In this document: positions 23,403 through 34,300 of the stretch, piece after piece
Layout: the number at the start of each line of letters is the position of its first letter
Numbering within the stretch: the first letter of the stretch is position 1
From: Heterotrichella gracilis
Lineage: Eukaryota > Sar > Xanthophyceae > Tribonematales > Xanthonemataceae
Direction of reading: 5' to 3'
Length of the DNA stretch: 64,000 nucleotides
Assembly: GCA_032358255.1 (NCBI GenBank)
Contig: JAULBX010005109.1
Span: 1 to 64,000 of the forward strand
Notes under the pieces: generated by a model
What the model was told of the DNA's origin: nothing
What the model saw: only the letters and a program-made list of their open reading frames with translations
Database searches by the model: none
Translations under genes and position numbers: made by a program

Positions 23403-26381
23403 CTACGCCTCACAACGCCCCTCGTGGTCCTCCTCCCCTTGCTCCAACCCCACTTGGCAGAGGATACGGTAGTAACCACCAGGCTTGCGGCCCTGCAAGC
23501 AGAGGAACGCTCGCTTGCAGACATTCCCACCACCGAACACATGGACCAGTGAACTTGTAGATCCACTGGGTGCTTGGACATAGTATACTGCCTTCAGTCA
23601 TCACGTCCCATGGATATTGTGCCCACACCTGGTGGGCATCTCGCCATTAGTGCTGTGCACCACTAGTGCACAGTACTGCAGCATTGGACGAGTGAGCTCC
23701 AGTGGCGATGTGCTCACAAACACATGGTCATGTGTATATGGCAGCGCTAGCCACCCATGCCCACACGGACCTGCCTGCCATCCCAGCTGCACCCGAGCCT
23801 GGCCCCCACCCCACCGCACCTGCATTGCGCACAGCTGCAGATGCGCCACATGTACCACCCCGCAGTCCACCCCCGCCATCTCAGCATAGCAGGCCTGCAG
23901 GAGGAACGCCATTGGCTCAAGGGCTCAATAAGCAGCAGTATACAATGCAACGCAAGCCCCGCTAGGGCCAGCCGCACATCGCAAACTCGATGGGCAGCTC
24001 ACCGGCTTGATTCAATGAGGAGCAGCACAAGCTGAGTGAACCACGTGCCATGGTCCATGACATGCGGCGAGCTATCGGTGCCACCTGGCGGACTGCGTGA
24101 GCTGCATCAAAGCGCAGGACACCGCCAAACAGCGCTGCGACCATATGGATGCATCTGCGCCACATGAATGCATCTGCGCAGATGCCAGCTGATTCACCCA
24201 TTTATCCACCACATGAGCATGGCCCACACCTTGGGGATGGTGCGCGGGGCAGGTGGGGTTTCCCTCCCCTTGCGCTGCCGCTTGGCATACACCACCTTGG
24301 TGAGCTTGGCCAGGGTGATGTGGGGCGTGAAGCCGCGGTCAGGCAGCAGCAGGCCACATGCAGAGAAGTGGTCCCTGTGGGGATGGGGGTGGGGGTGGCT
24401 GGGCACATGGGACGTTGAGACACATGTGTACAAGGTGGGTGGCTAGGCAATGTGGGTGCCTGTGGGGCTTGAAGGGCGTAGGAGGCAGCATGCGGAACCG
24501 TAACTGCATGAGCAGTGTTGGCAATGTGCGATCACCCACGTTTCCCCAACAAGGTATTGGCAGGGGTATGGTGCGCATGCTGGCCTGCATTGGAGCAGGG
24601 TGACACACAGCTACATGCACTATCATGGCGACAGGTGCTTTCACCCTGGTGGTACTGACATGCATGGATATGCCCAGCACCCCACCTTGTTGCTTGCGCC
24701 AGCGCCATGAGCGCTCCCCTCCCCTCGTTATCCACAACATCAAGGTATACCACCTGTCAGAGCAGGGGGAACCATTCGGTCACTTCAAAGACCTATACAA
24801 GTTATCGCCGCAGGGTCCAGTGCAGGTTCCAGGTATACCTTAAATGCAACTTTATTTTTTTTTGTAAACAAGAAAACGTCATTTTTTCTAATTTTTTTAT
24901 ACCCTGAATACCCACAGCATGTCCCTGCAACATGCATATACACACCCCACATACTCCATATATCCCCTCATCGACACAGATGCCCACCTCTATGTACCCA
25001 CCGCACCCCCACCCGCTCCACCCACCTTGCCCCCAAAGCTGGCCAGACCCCGGCAGTGCAGCGCCAGCGGTGCCGCCAGCCCCGCCCCCCTCAGCACCCC
25101 CCTCAGGCTGTGGCACGCCCCCACCGCAGCCTCCCGCGCCCCCTTCCCCCCCAGGTGCAAGACCCCTAGAGTGAGGTGGGCTGAGGCGTGGTCAACGAGG
25201 GCAGGGCGCAGGGAGGGAGTGTGCTCCACCATGGCATCCTGGACCCTAGTGTAGGTTGAGGATGGGGGTATGTGAGGGTTTGTCAGTGCTGGCGCATCAT
25301 ATAAAACCTAGCAGGAGGTGTGAATGTGAGCGGGGATGGGGGTGGATGTGCTGAGGCCCCACCCGAACTTGGTGGCCATGGGGCTTCTGAAGACCTGGCG
25401 TGCAGCGGGGCTGCCATGTGCCGCATGCTAAAGTGCGCTTTACTGGTTCTGACATCCACACAGATGCGCACACACGTACTGACAGGAAATTTCAATTTTC
25501 AAATCCATGCCCTCCTTATCCCTGCACTTGCCTGGTGATTGCCTCAACCAGGCGTGGTGATGTCGACACCTGCAGCGCCAGAAAGTGGTTGGGCCTCGGA
25601 CCCTCCTCTCTCCGCCTGCATGCAACAACCCCATACTTAGCGCACTTGATATCGCTGTCAAGACCAGGGCGCTGATCAATTCTCCTGAGTAGATGAGATG
25701 GCCGCCATGGACCGTCACTTGCTAGGGTTTGGGTAGGGTTTGTGGCACGCACCGGGTGGCTGGCCGCTGTGGCCTGGGTCCTCCGTCAGGGGGTATGAGG
25801 GGGGTACTGTAAAGCGCGGGGAGGACTTCCGCCTCGTATGCGGGGCGCTGCATGGGGCCGCTGCTGGTGGCGGTGGGTGCTGGGGCAGGTGGTTGTGGCC
25901 GGGGGTCTGGCGGCTGGCTGTGGGTGTGGCTGGTGGCGGTGGTGGTGGTGCTGGCGGGGTGACTTGAGCTGGTGCGCCTGTAGCGGGGTGGGGTGCGGCT
26001 GCTGGCTGTGGTCGATGCACCCACCAGCAGGGTTTAGGGTTTAGAGTTTAGGGTTCAGGGGATGGCTGCAGTCAGGTGCCACCAGCTTTGGGACACAAGC
26101 ACCCACCAGCGGTGTGGGTAGCCTGTTGCCATGGACCAGGAAGCAGGAGCAGCCACGGATGTGTGTATGTGTGTGGTGGCAGCAAGGCGGGGGGGTTGAA
26201 GGTGACCGACCGGGTAGGGTCTCGCAGACTGACAGTGTTGGTGGAGCGATGTAGAGTGGGCAGGGTTTCAGTACAGTGAAGTAAGTTGGAAGGTTTCAGT
26301 GCGCATCCACAGCAACTCACTAGGGTCCTACCCGGTGAGGCCTATCTGGGCCACAGCCAGCGCTCGCGGCACAAACAACAT
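23403..26381 (-). CDS. AKAP7-like 2H phosphoesterase
   Basis: Seven exons, 26381-26332, 26001-25753, 25615-25532, 25245-25026, 24753-24686, 24374-24228 and 23553-23403, join in frame to 322 residues. Key motifs are GPRPNHFLALQVS, the first 2H box AHLTLGVLHL (His151, Thr153), VVYLDVVDNEG, the second box FTPHITLAKL (His242, Thr244), and GGYYRI near the C terminus. The two H-x-T boxes form the catalytic centre of LigT/2H phosphoesterases, which act on 2',3'-cyclic or 2'-5' phosphodiesters. AKAP7-type proteins carry the same core. The N-terminal third is Pro/Thr/Ser-rich. The third intron begins with GC (AG|GCAAGT) rather than GT, and phase demands this. The first exon (MLFVPRALAVAQ) and the exact last acceptor are the least certain parts. 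Confidence 0.82.
26030..26060. repeat. Intronic TTTAGGG-type repeat tract
   Basis: About four units of AGGGTTT, one mutated to AGAGTTT, lie in the first intron of the AKAP7-like gene just before the Pro-rich exon. Confidence 0.85.
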
Positions 26382-27406
26382 GCCCTCTGCAGGTAAAAGC
26401 AGGCAGGCCAAGATGGCGCCCGGCAAAGTCCAAAATGCTGCTGCTCAGACTGACTGGGCGCGGTTGAGGTGGCACACACCAGCATCCAGGGTTCGAAACC
26501 CCTCTAGGGCCTGGATGCTGTTACACTTGGGGTAGGCAAAGGGTGGAGGGGGCGCCTGCAAAGGGCATGTAATTACAAAACTCAAAACAAAGACTACTTC
26601 AAAATTATTGTGAGAAACTGACGCCTCCAATGTGGCAACCACAAGAGTCCCATGGCGGTGGAACCCTGTCTTGCGCAATTCTGGTCTGCGGCAGTGCATA
26701 TGCATGCACAAGGCACGTGACCAGGAAAGAAGGTACGCGCCCTGGTTGAGTGATGCACTCCCTTTGCCAAAGCACACAGCACCAGCTGGTTGTCAAAGAC
26801 AGATATTTATTTCAACGGGTGCCAGCAGGCAGACATGCAAACTAGCTGTCACCTCTTTCACAGGTTTCCTACTCTGGCACGCAGGGTGTTGTGTTACCTG
26901 GTGGTTTTACTAGGTGCTACCACTGGGGACACAGCGAGTGCACCGAAGGCGTGGCTCACAGCTGGTCATGTACGCACACATGCAGGGCATGCCGGTGCTG
27001 CAGAAAGTGGCACGTTTTATATTTCTTTTTGTATAAGGCAGTGCAAGGACACCATTATTCAAACAGCACAACATGCTAATTATGGTATGTGCAAGGTATG
27101 TGCAACGCTTCGGACACATGTTCACGGTGATGACTCGACACCCCTCTGAGGGCACAGTGTCAACTAGCCCTGCCGTGCTTTCCTTTCTGCCTCCAAAGCC
27201 TTTTGTGCCTTAACAAAAACAAACAACATCCAGCACGCAGAGAGACGACGCCCAAAGCCACTGTCGCCGTCCCTGTGCCTTCATCGAGCCTGAAACCACA
27301 CCGCGATGGTTGCAGCATGCATGCATGCGCTCGAGCAGTGCACCTGACGAATTGGGCGCATGCACCTTTGAAGCGCCTGTCGCCTCTGCCACCTGCTACC
27401 GCAACG
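26382..27406. promoter_or_regulatory. Divergent intergenic region between the AKAP7-like and C2orf69-like genes
   Basis: Start codons face away at both ends, so two promoters lie here. It includes a stretch around 26530-26445 on the minus strand that reads as a Pro-rich open segment ended by TGA, and a B-box-like GGTTCGAAACC near 26490. Neither is convincing as a gene. A run of repeated GCATGCATGCATGCG lies at about 27316-27330. Confidence 0.45.
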
Positions 27407-30120
27407 ATGCTGAAAGTGTTGCAGGGGGAGCATGGCGCCAATAAAGTGTATTTCCAAGACTGCAAGACCAAGCCACCAAGGGTAGGTGCATGCATGGGTG
27501 TCAAGTCAGCCATCACGGTGATGCGGCACAGGCGGGTGTACCGTTCAATACACACACGGCTGACTTTACGAGTCTGTGGGGAGAATAGGTGATGTTAAAA
27601 GGTCGTGAGCTAGAGAACCACGGGACTATGCAGTGCACGACATGGCAGGGTCATATCCGTGCATGTACACCTTCCGGAACCCAGAGCTATCTCTAACCGC
27701 ACACATCAACCCCACCCTGGCCACGCATCCCTATCCCAACGTTTACCTGCGCACCCTGTGACAAGTGGCGTGTAGAAGTGCCCCTGGCCTTGCACCTGAT
27801 CACCACCCACCACAGAATAATAACAGAATAATGATGAAAAGCCCGCCGCAGTCCGAAGACCCACCACCCACTGTAGCCTGCGTTTCTCCCCCACTAGCCT
27901 GCCTCTCACCCCTTGTAGCAGCTGCCACACGGCGCTGCCAGACCACCGTCTTGCGTACCCATCCCCCCTCCCCTGCACACTCAACCACCCACCCGCACGT
28001 GCCTGGCGCGCAGGGTCAGATGGTGTTCTTTGTGGGTGACCAGATCGAGGCCGCTGGGCTGGACGATGAGGTGTACCGCCTGCAGGCGCCAGCCACACAG
28101 GCGCAGATCATGGCAGACAAGTTCCCATTCCACGACATCTATGTGTGCGTGGTGGTGATGGTGGTGGTGGTGTGCGTAATATGATATGTGACATATGTAC
28201 ATATACCTGGGGATATCCATTGGGTTAATGCTGGTGCACGTGTCGGTGCCTGAAATCGTTACTGTTGCTGGGGCAGGCAGTGCGCACCAAGCTCCTGTGT
28301 GCACGTGCACTGTCCCTTTGTCTATGGTAGGGTGTTGCGTTGTATGGTGCATGGCGGTAACCCCGGGGCAGGGTCTGGCATTGGGTGTCCAGCACCCCGG
28401 TGCCCACATACCCTAGTTAAGGGTTTCGTGGCGTGTGCGCAGTGTGATGCCCTCTCGCCTGGAGGGAGGTTTTGCCTGCTTCGACCATTTCCTTGGGGAG
28501 TGTACACGCAGCGGGGAGCCCCTGGGATACAGCGGAGCAGGATACAAGGTTGGAAAAAATCAGTCAGCCTTGCATCCAATCCCCAATCCCCGCACGCTGC
28601 CGACCCCTTGCCACATCAGGATTTACGCCCCAGTGTGTTCCGCTGCACTGCAATTAAATGCTGTCTGCAACAACCAAGTACTCTTAATAGCTGTTGGCGC
28701 ACGTGGCAGGGTCTTGCACAGAAACCCTAATTAACCCTACCCCTCCCTTCCCCAGGCCTGCACCCAGCTGTCCACCATGCTCCAAGGTGAGGGAGCAGGG
28801 GCGCCCAGGGAGGTGCACCTGGTGGGGTTCAGCAAGGGGGGAGTGGTACTCAACCAGGTGAGGGTAGGAGTGCGATACACTGAGATTGCGGTGCACCACC
28901 GCAAACAGCGTGGTCCCTTTTGCATTTGCCCCACGTTCTTGCCATTCTCCATTATGCCTCCACCCGTTGTACCTTTTTTTGTATTGAACCAGAAATACTT
29001 ACCGTAGTTCATATCTACAGAAACTAATTTTTATTAGCCCAATTCCTACGCACGTTCATCCGTTGCATGTAAAATGAGTCACTTAGTTCATCACATTTGG
29101 TCACTGCGCATGACCATTCACCAATCAGTGTGCCAACCATCGATGGCCTCCATGCAGCTTTACCCTAGTCTAGGGTCAATTCCCATTCGTGTTTCCACCC
29201 CACCCCCGCAGGTGGTCCACGAATTGGCAACATTTGCAGCCGCATCCAGGGACCACCACACACATATCTCGCCCCCATCCTCCCCTCACGAGCCCGCATA
29301 CACCCACCCCCCTGCATCCGCACCCCCCACCTCCCACCTCCCACCACACCTCCCAGCCCTCCTGCGCCGGGCCCCCCTCCCCTCGCCGATTGACCGCACC
29401 GCCGCCCCTCTGCCCCCCCGGCATGTGGCTTCGCTGATGTCATCAATTGCGTCGCTGCACTATTTGGATGCGGGGCTGAATTGCAGGGGGGTGTATGTTA
29501 CGGATGCGGAGGTGGTGGGGGGCCTGGGCCAGGTGGCGGCGCACCAGGGGCTGCGGGTGGTGCTGCACGGCACACCGCGACAGTGGGGTGAGTGATAGAG
29601 AGGGAGCGGGGAGGTCAAGAGGCGGTGCAGTTCCCCACCATTGTCATTGATGGGACGAGGGATTGCAATGCTGTTGTATGAATGCGCGTGAGAAGACGGA
29701 GGGGGGTGGGGGTGAGGATGTGTGTACATGATGGCTGTTACCAACATGTGGCTACACTCCACCAGGTCTTCGCGTGTGGCAGGAATACTCTTGCTAGTCA
29801 ACATGATGAAAATGTCGCAGCATGGCCACATGGCGCACATTCACCCCAAATCCATCCCACTCCTCCTGCTTGTTTCAGTCACCGTCTGTTGTGAATGTAC
29901 ATGCGATGCTCAGCAGCTCCCCCTCCTGGTTGCAGACGACGCCAAGCGGCCCTGGATCAGGGCTGAGAAGGAGCGCTTCAGGTCCCTCCTGGAGGAGTCA
30001 GGGGTGCGCGTTAGCGAGCAGGTGTACTTCCAGGGGGAGTCGTCAAGCCTGCTGATGCACATGCGGGTGATGGAGCAGATGGTGGTAGGGGAGGAAACAT
30101 GTGCGGCGGATGGCCACTGA
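27407..30120 (+). CDS. C2orf69/UPF0565 family hydrolase-like protein
   Basis: Six exons, 27407-27481, 28014-28144, 28443-28548, 28756-28857, 29212-29587 and 29936-30120, join in frame to 324 residues. Landmarks are QMVFFVGDQIE, DIYVVMPSRLEGGFACFDHFLGE, the nucleophile elbow VGFSKGGVVLNQ (Ser130 in G-x-S-x-G), SLHYLDAGLNCRGVYVTD, LHGTPRQW, DDAKRPWI and EKERFRSLL. This is the order of the C2orf69 family, alpha/beta-hydrolase-like proteins linked in humans to mitochondrial disease, whose substrate is unknown. A Pro/His/Ser-rich insert of about 55 residues sits in exon 5 between the nucleophile and LHYLDAG. The donor of exon 2 is chosen among overlapping GT sites because only 28144 keeps phase. 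Confidence 0.88.
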
Positions 30121-31332
30121 AGCAGGGCTGCGCACTCTCAACTGACCGCCAGGCAGTGCAGGGCTGTCACCGCCGCCACCAGAGCTATCCCCACCCCGAC
30201 CAGTGGTGGTCGAGTGTTGTCGCAAGTCCCCACGGTGGTGGTGACCCACACCCACCAGGGCTGCCCCCACCACCAGCACCATGGGCTTGGGGACCCGGTC
30301 ACCAGGGTAGCACCCATGGAACAATTCTGTATTAGTATCCCACCCATCCAGTGGAGAGAATAGTCCCTGTCAGATGTAGTTTACTTCATGACATGACGAG
30401 TACATTGTAGGTTGAACATTTTCCACTTTAAAAATGATGTGGCATATATTCAAAATGGCAAGCATGCTGCCAGCTGGAAGTCTTTCAATGGCCGGGGCAA
30501 TGTCATGCCTCATCGGATGCTATCGAGCAACCTTTTGAACTCACGAGTTTGGTAACGCTACCGTTGTAACAACAGTTGCACTGAGCTTGCTAGGCTAAGC
30601 GCAGCTCATGAGCACTGTGCACCACGAGTCTGCCTGCAGCAGGCAGCTGCTAATAGTACGCTGCTAGCCCAGGGCATGTCTGAGTCAGCAGCGCTCTAAG
30701 TCAGCCGGCTACTGTAACATATAATATATGTCATATTATGGCTATACCATTGGTGACCGCCCTCGATCCTGGATATGGACCATGCATGTCGTTATACGGT
30801 CACCGTATAACAATTCTATAAGAGCTCATAGTATTACTCAGTATCGTACAGGACTTTGAAACTGAATTAGCAGGCTGTTACACTGTAACCATGGCAATAT
30901 TGGCACACTGTGCTGTGGTACAACTGTTTTTCACAACATAAATCAGGGCAAAATGCCGCAGCCCCACTGGCAATGACAATCACCCACATTCAGGTACGTC
31001 CCAAGTTCACCCTAAAAACTTGCCAAATTTGCAGCATGCAAACTATCAAGAGTGAGCTAAGCGTTATACCAACAGGCAAGCGCAGTTACTGTAACAGATG
31101 GATCAAGCAATATAGACCTTAAGCTACAAACAGTAACAGCGTCAATGACATGCAAATCTGATACGGTACAGCAGCCATTCGGTGGCGTTCCTCACGCAAA
31201 AGGACCGCTCAAACCCAACCCCTTCTTTGTTCAACCCCCCCCCCCCCCCCCCTCTCATTGCCCAGCAATACCCTCCCAGCCCCGCACCCCCTCAGCCCCC
31301 AAAGCAACCCCATAAATGTGCTCCCCCTCCCT
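30121..31332. other. Convergent intergenic region with a perfect palindrome
   Basis: Between the C2orf69-like and BRR2 stops. It is more AT-rich than its surroundings. It holds a 21-bp palindrome at 30791-30811 and AT-rich dyads around 30718-30740. A run of about 18 C lies at 31238-31256. No gene is supported. Confidence 0.5.
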
Positions 31333-34300
31333 TCACTCGTCCATCTCCTCCCCTTCCTCCGAGTCTTCATCCCCCCCCTCCTCCACCGTCAGCTCCACCT
31401 CATACTCCTGGTCGCACCCCAGGTAGGAGTCGCACATGAAGAACAGGGTCAGCTTGTGGCTGCCCGCCTCCTTGGGCGCCGCAAAGTCCAGCTTGGTGCT
31501 GAGCTTGCGATGCAGGGTGACCCGCTTGATTGCCAGCAGGGTGTTGGTGGAGGGGTCGCCCACCACCAGCCACCACTGCTCGTCCTTACGACCAGGGTAC
31601 CTGACAAAGTGAGGAATGTCGTCAGGGTTGAGGGTGCCTGGCAAGCAAGGTGACGGGGGGTGGAGTAGTTAGCGGGGAGGAAGGCATCAAGAGTGTCAAC
31701 ACTTGGGGCGAGCGTCAACTGTGAAGCACCCCTCACAACACTTTGGGCGAAATGGGGCACCCCAGTCACGCCCTCTACCGGGTTCACACACCTGACATTG
31801 ACAACGGGCACACAGCCTGTGCAATAAGCACCCCACCCCACGCCGCTTTGCCCCCCCTAACCGCACACACACCCGCACATCCACTTGCACCCACCTGCCC
31901 GCATCCACCCCGCCCAGCTCCCCCTCCAGCTCCCTCTCAAGCTCCACCGCCAGCCGCACCGGGCCCCCCGCCGCCACCGCCCCACTGGCCAGGCTGTGCG
32001 TCATGGTGATGTCTGGGTAGCGGTTGCAGAAGCGGGCAACGTCGGCAAGCTGGGGCTCAGACATCTGCACAAGCTCGCGCCGCGCGTCGTCCTGCAGGGT
32101 GGGGTCGAGAGGGTTTGGGGTTGAATAGGGTGTCAGATGGTGACGAACAATCCTCTGTGCATGTGGATAGGGTTGTGGCACAAGTTCTCAGGCAGAGGCC
32201 GTGGTGCAGTTGATGGCAGGACATGGTGCATGGCATGGCATGGCTTCATTGACGCAACTAAAATTTCTTCCCGTACATACAATAGTGCAATATCTGTGTG
32301 GCAGAGCCCCACACTGCTGCGCCCCGGCCTCACCTCCATGTCCAGCAGGTCAAACACCGTCTCAACACCCGCCTCAGCTGCTCGTGTGGCAAGGTCACGC
32401 GTGAAGTGGGGGACCTGGGGAAGGGGGGGCGGGGGGTTGGCAGGGGTGACTCGAGTGCGCATTGGGTATGGGTGTGTTGAAGTGAGAGGCGCCAACCAAT
32501 CCATCTGTACAATGGAGCAGGCCGGCCCCGGGGGGGGGCACCAAGGGACATTGCTGCTGCATGGGGCAGGGAAATGGCTGGAGGCGGCTTTTTGTCTCAG
32601 GCCGAGGGTGGTACCATGTGATACGTATGGCAGCCATCCCCAGGCTCCTACCCTCCTCCCCCCTCAACCACAAAATGACTTGCTTATGAGATATGACACA
32701 CGTTTCATTTATACCCTGAGAAACGCAGTTATTTGGGCCCTGAGGAATGCAGGTATATGCACCCTTTCCCCACCTGCATGAGCACCGGGTCCTTGTCCCA
32801 CAGCACCTGCATGGTCATCTGCAACCCACACGCCAATAAACCCTAAACCTTAAACCCTAAGCAACACCCCCTTCACCCTGCCCCCACCTGCATGAGCACC
32901 GGGTCCTTGTCCCACAGCGCCTGCGTGGTCATCTGGCACAGCTCCATGGCGGCAAGTGCGGGGTTGAGCCAGCCGCTGCTGCTGATCACATCGACGATGG
33001 CCTGGGGGGAGGGGGAGGGAGCCGGGGGTGAGGGCCGGGAGGCGGGGAGCGATAGTAAGCTTGGGTGCAGGCGAGGTTCGCACAGCCATACCGGGGATGG
33101 TGAGTGGGATGGCGAGTAAGAGTGGTTCAGAGCCGGGCCAGTGCAGGCAGGGTTCATAGCAGGTTATGACCAGGTGAGACCAGGGTTGCACAGCCACGAG
33201 GTGGTGCTTTCAGGACAAGGCCATGCCTGCGGGAAGGCATCGCCAGGTTTGACGATGCCACAGCAGGCGCAACTTGGCTGAGCCCCGTTGGCGGTGGTTT
33301 TAGATGGTGCGGCGTGCAATGCAAGGAGTATGCAGCAGGCGCAGGGCGAGGTAGAGTTTTGATAGGGTTTTTCTGCAAACGTACATGTAGCAGCTTTGTC
33401 GCCCTGCCCACCACCATGCGCTGGTCTGCCACCAGGTCTCCACCCACAGGCACGCGGCTCAGGTGGGCCTGCAGCAGCGCGTTGACCTTTGTTGACACCT
33501 CCCCATACTCCCCCTTGTCGGTGGCCAGGGGTGAGTGCGCCAGCAGCTTGCGCACAGCATCCTCGTCAGCGGGGCGCACAGGGATGTCCTCGTACTCAGA
33601 GGCAGCGGAGAGGATCTCAACCAAACCCTGCAGGAGGGTTTTTCCCAGGGTCAGTACAATGGATGCAGGAGGTGGGTGCTGATGGTATGACTTGCTGTTG
33701 GTGTGGCGAGGACCCCACCCAATCATGCCACAAATTCCCTAGCAACACTGGGGCTAAGCGCTAAAAAGCAAGCGACCAACAGTTACAACCACCACCTCCA
33801 CGCACTCGGACACAGCACCAACAGACCCCCCCTCCCCCCACCTTTAGCTTTGTCTTTGGCCCCAGCGAGGACGCAAACAGCTCGATGGTCGTGTAGGTGA
33901 TGTAGTAGTACGCCGCTATCATGCCCAGGTTGAGTGGCTCCAGGTCCATCTCCTCCTCTATCGTGATCACCTTGGAGGTCTCAAGGTCAGACAGGGTGGA
34001 CTCAACCAGGTCAGACAGGTGGTCGCTCACGTGCCGGTGGCTCACGCCCTGCAGTGAGGGGTGTGGGGGTGGTCAGGGGTGCTAGGTGGCACACATGTGG
34101 CGGAATTTGAGAGTACAAAATTTTGAGTTATTTTGTCAAAAAATCAGTTGTCCAGGATTCATTATTTATTTTAAAAAGAATAAATTTATGTAGCTAGGCC
34201 ATATTTGCATGAGTCGAGGAACCACGAACCACCCAATGGTGGACATACATCTCACACCTCATGGACCCAATCCACGTATGAAACCCCGTTTCATCCCACC

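Noticed and set aside
23601-23912. Open frame with ACYAEMAGVDCGVVHVAHLQL inside the last AKAP7-like intron
   Set aside because: Looks protein-like, but neither flanking splice sites nor phase connect it to a neighbouring exon, and I recognise no domain.
26480-26500. tRNA-like B box GGTTCGAAACC
   Set aside because: No A box at the right distance and no acceptor or anticodon stem could be folded by eye.
26445-26560. Minus-strand Pro-rich open segment (APPPPFAYPKCNS) as an AKAP7 exon
   Set aside because: It ends in TGA, has no usable donor in phase with the next exon, and carries no family motif.
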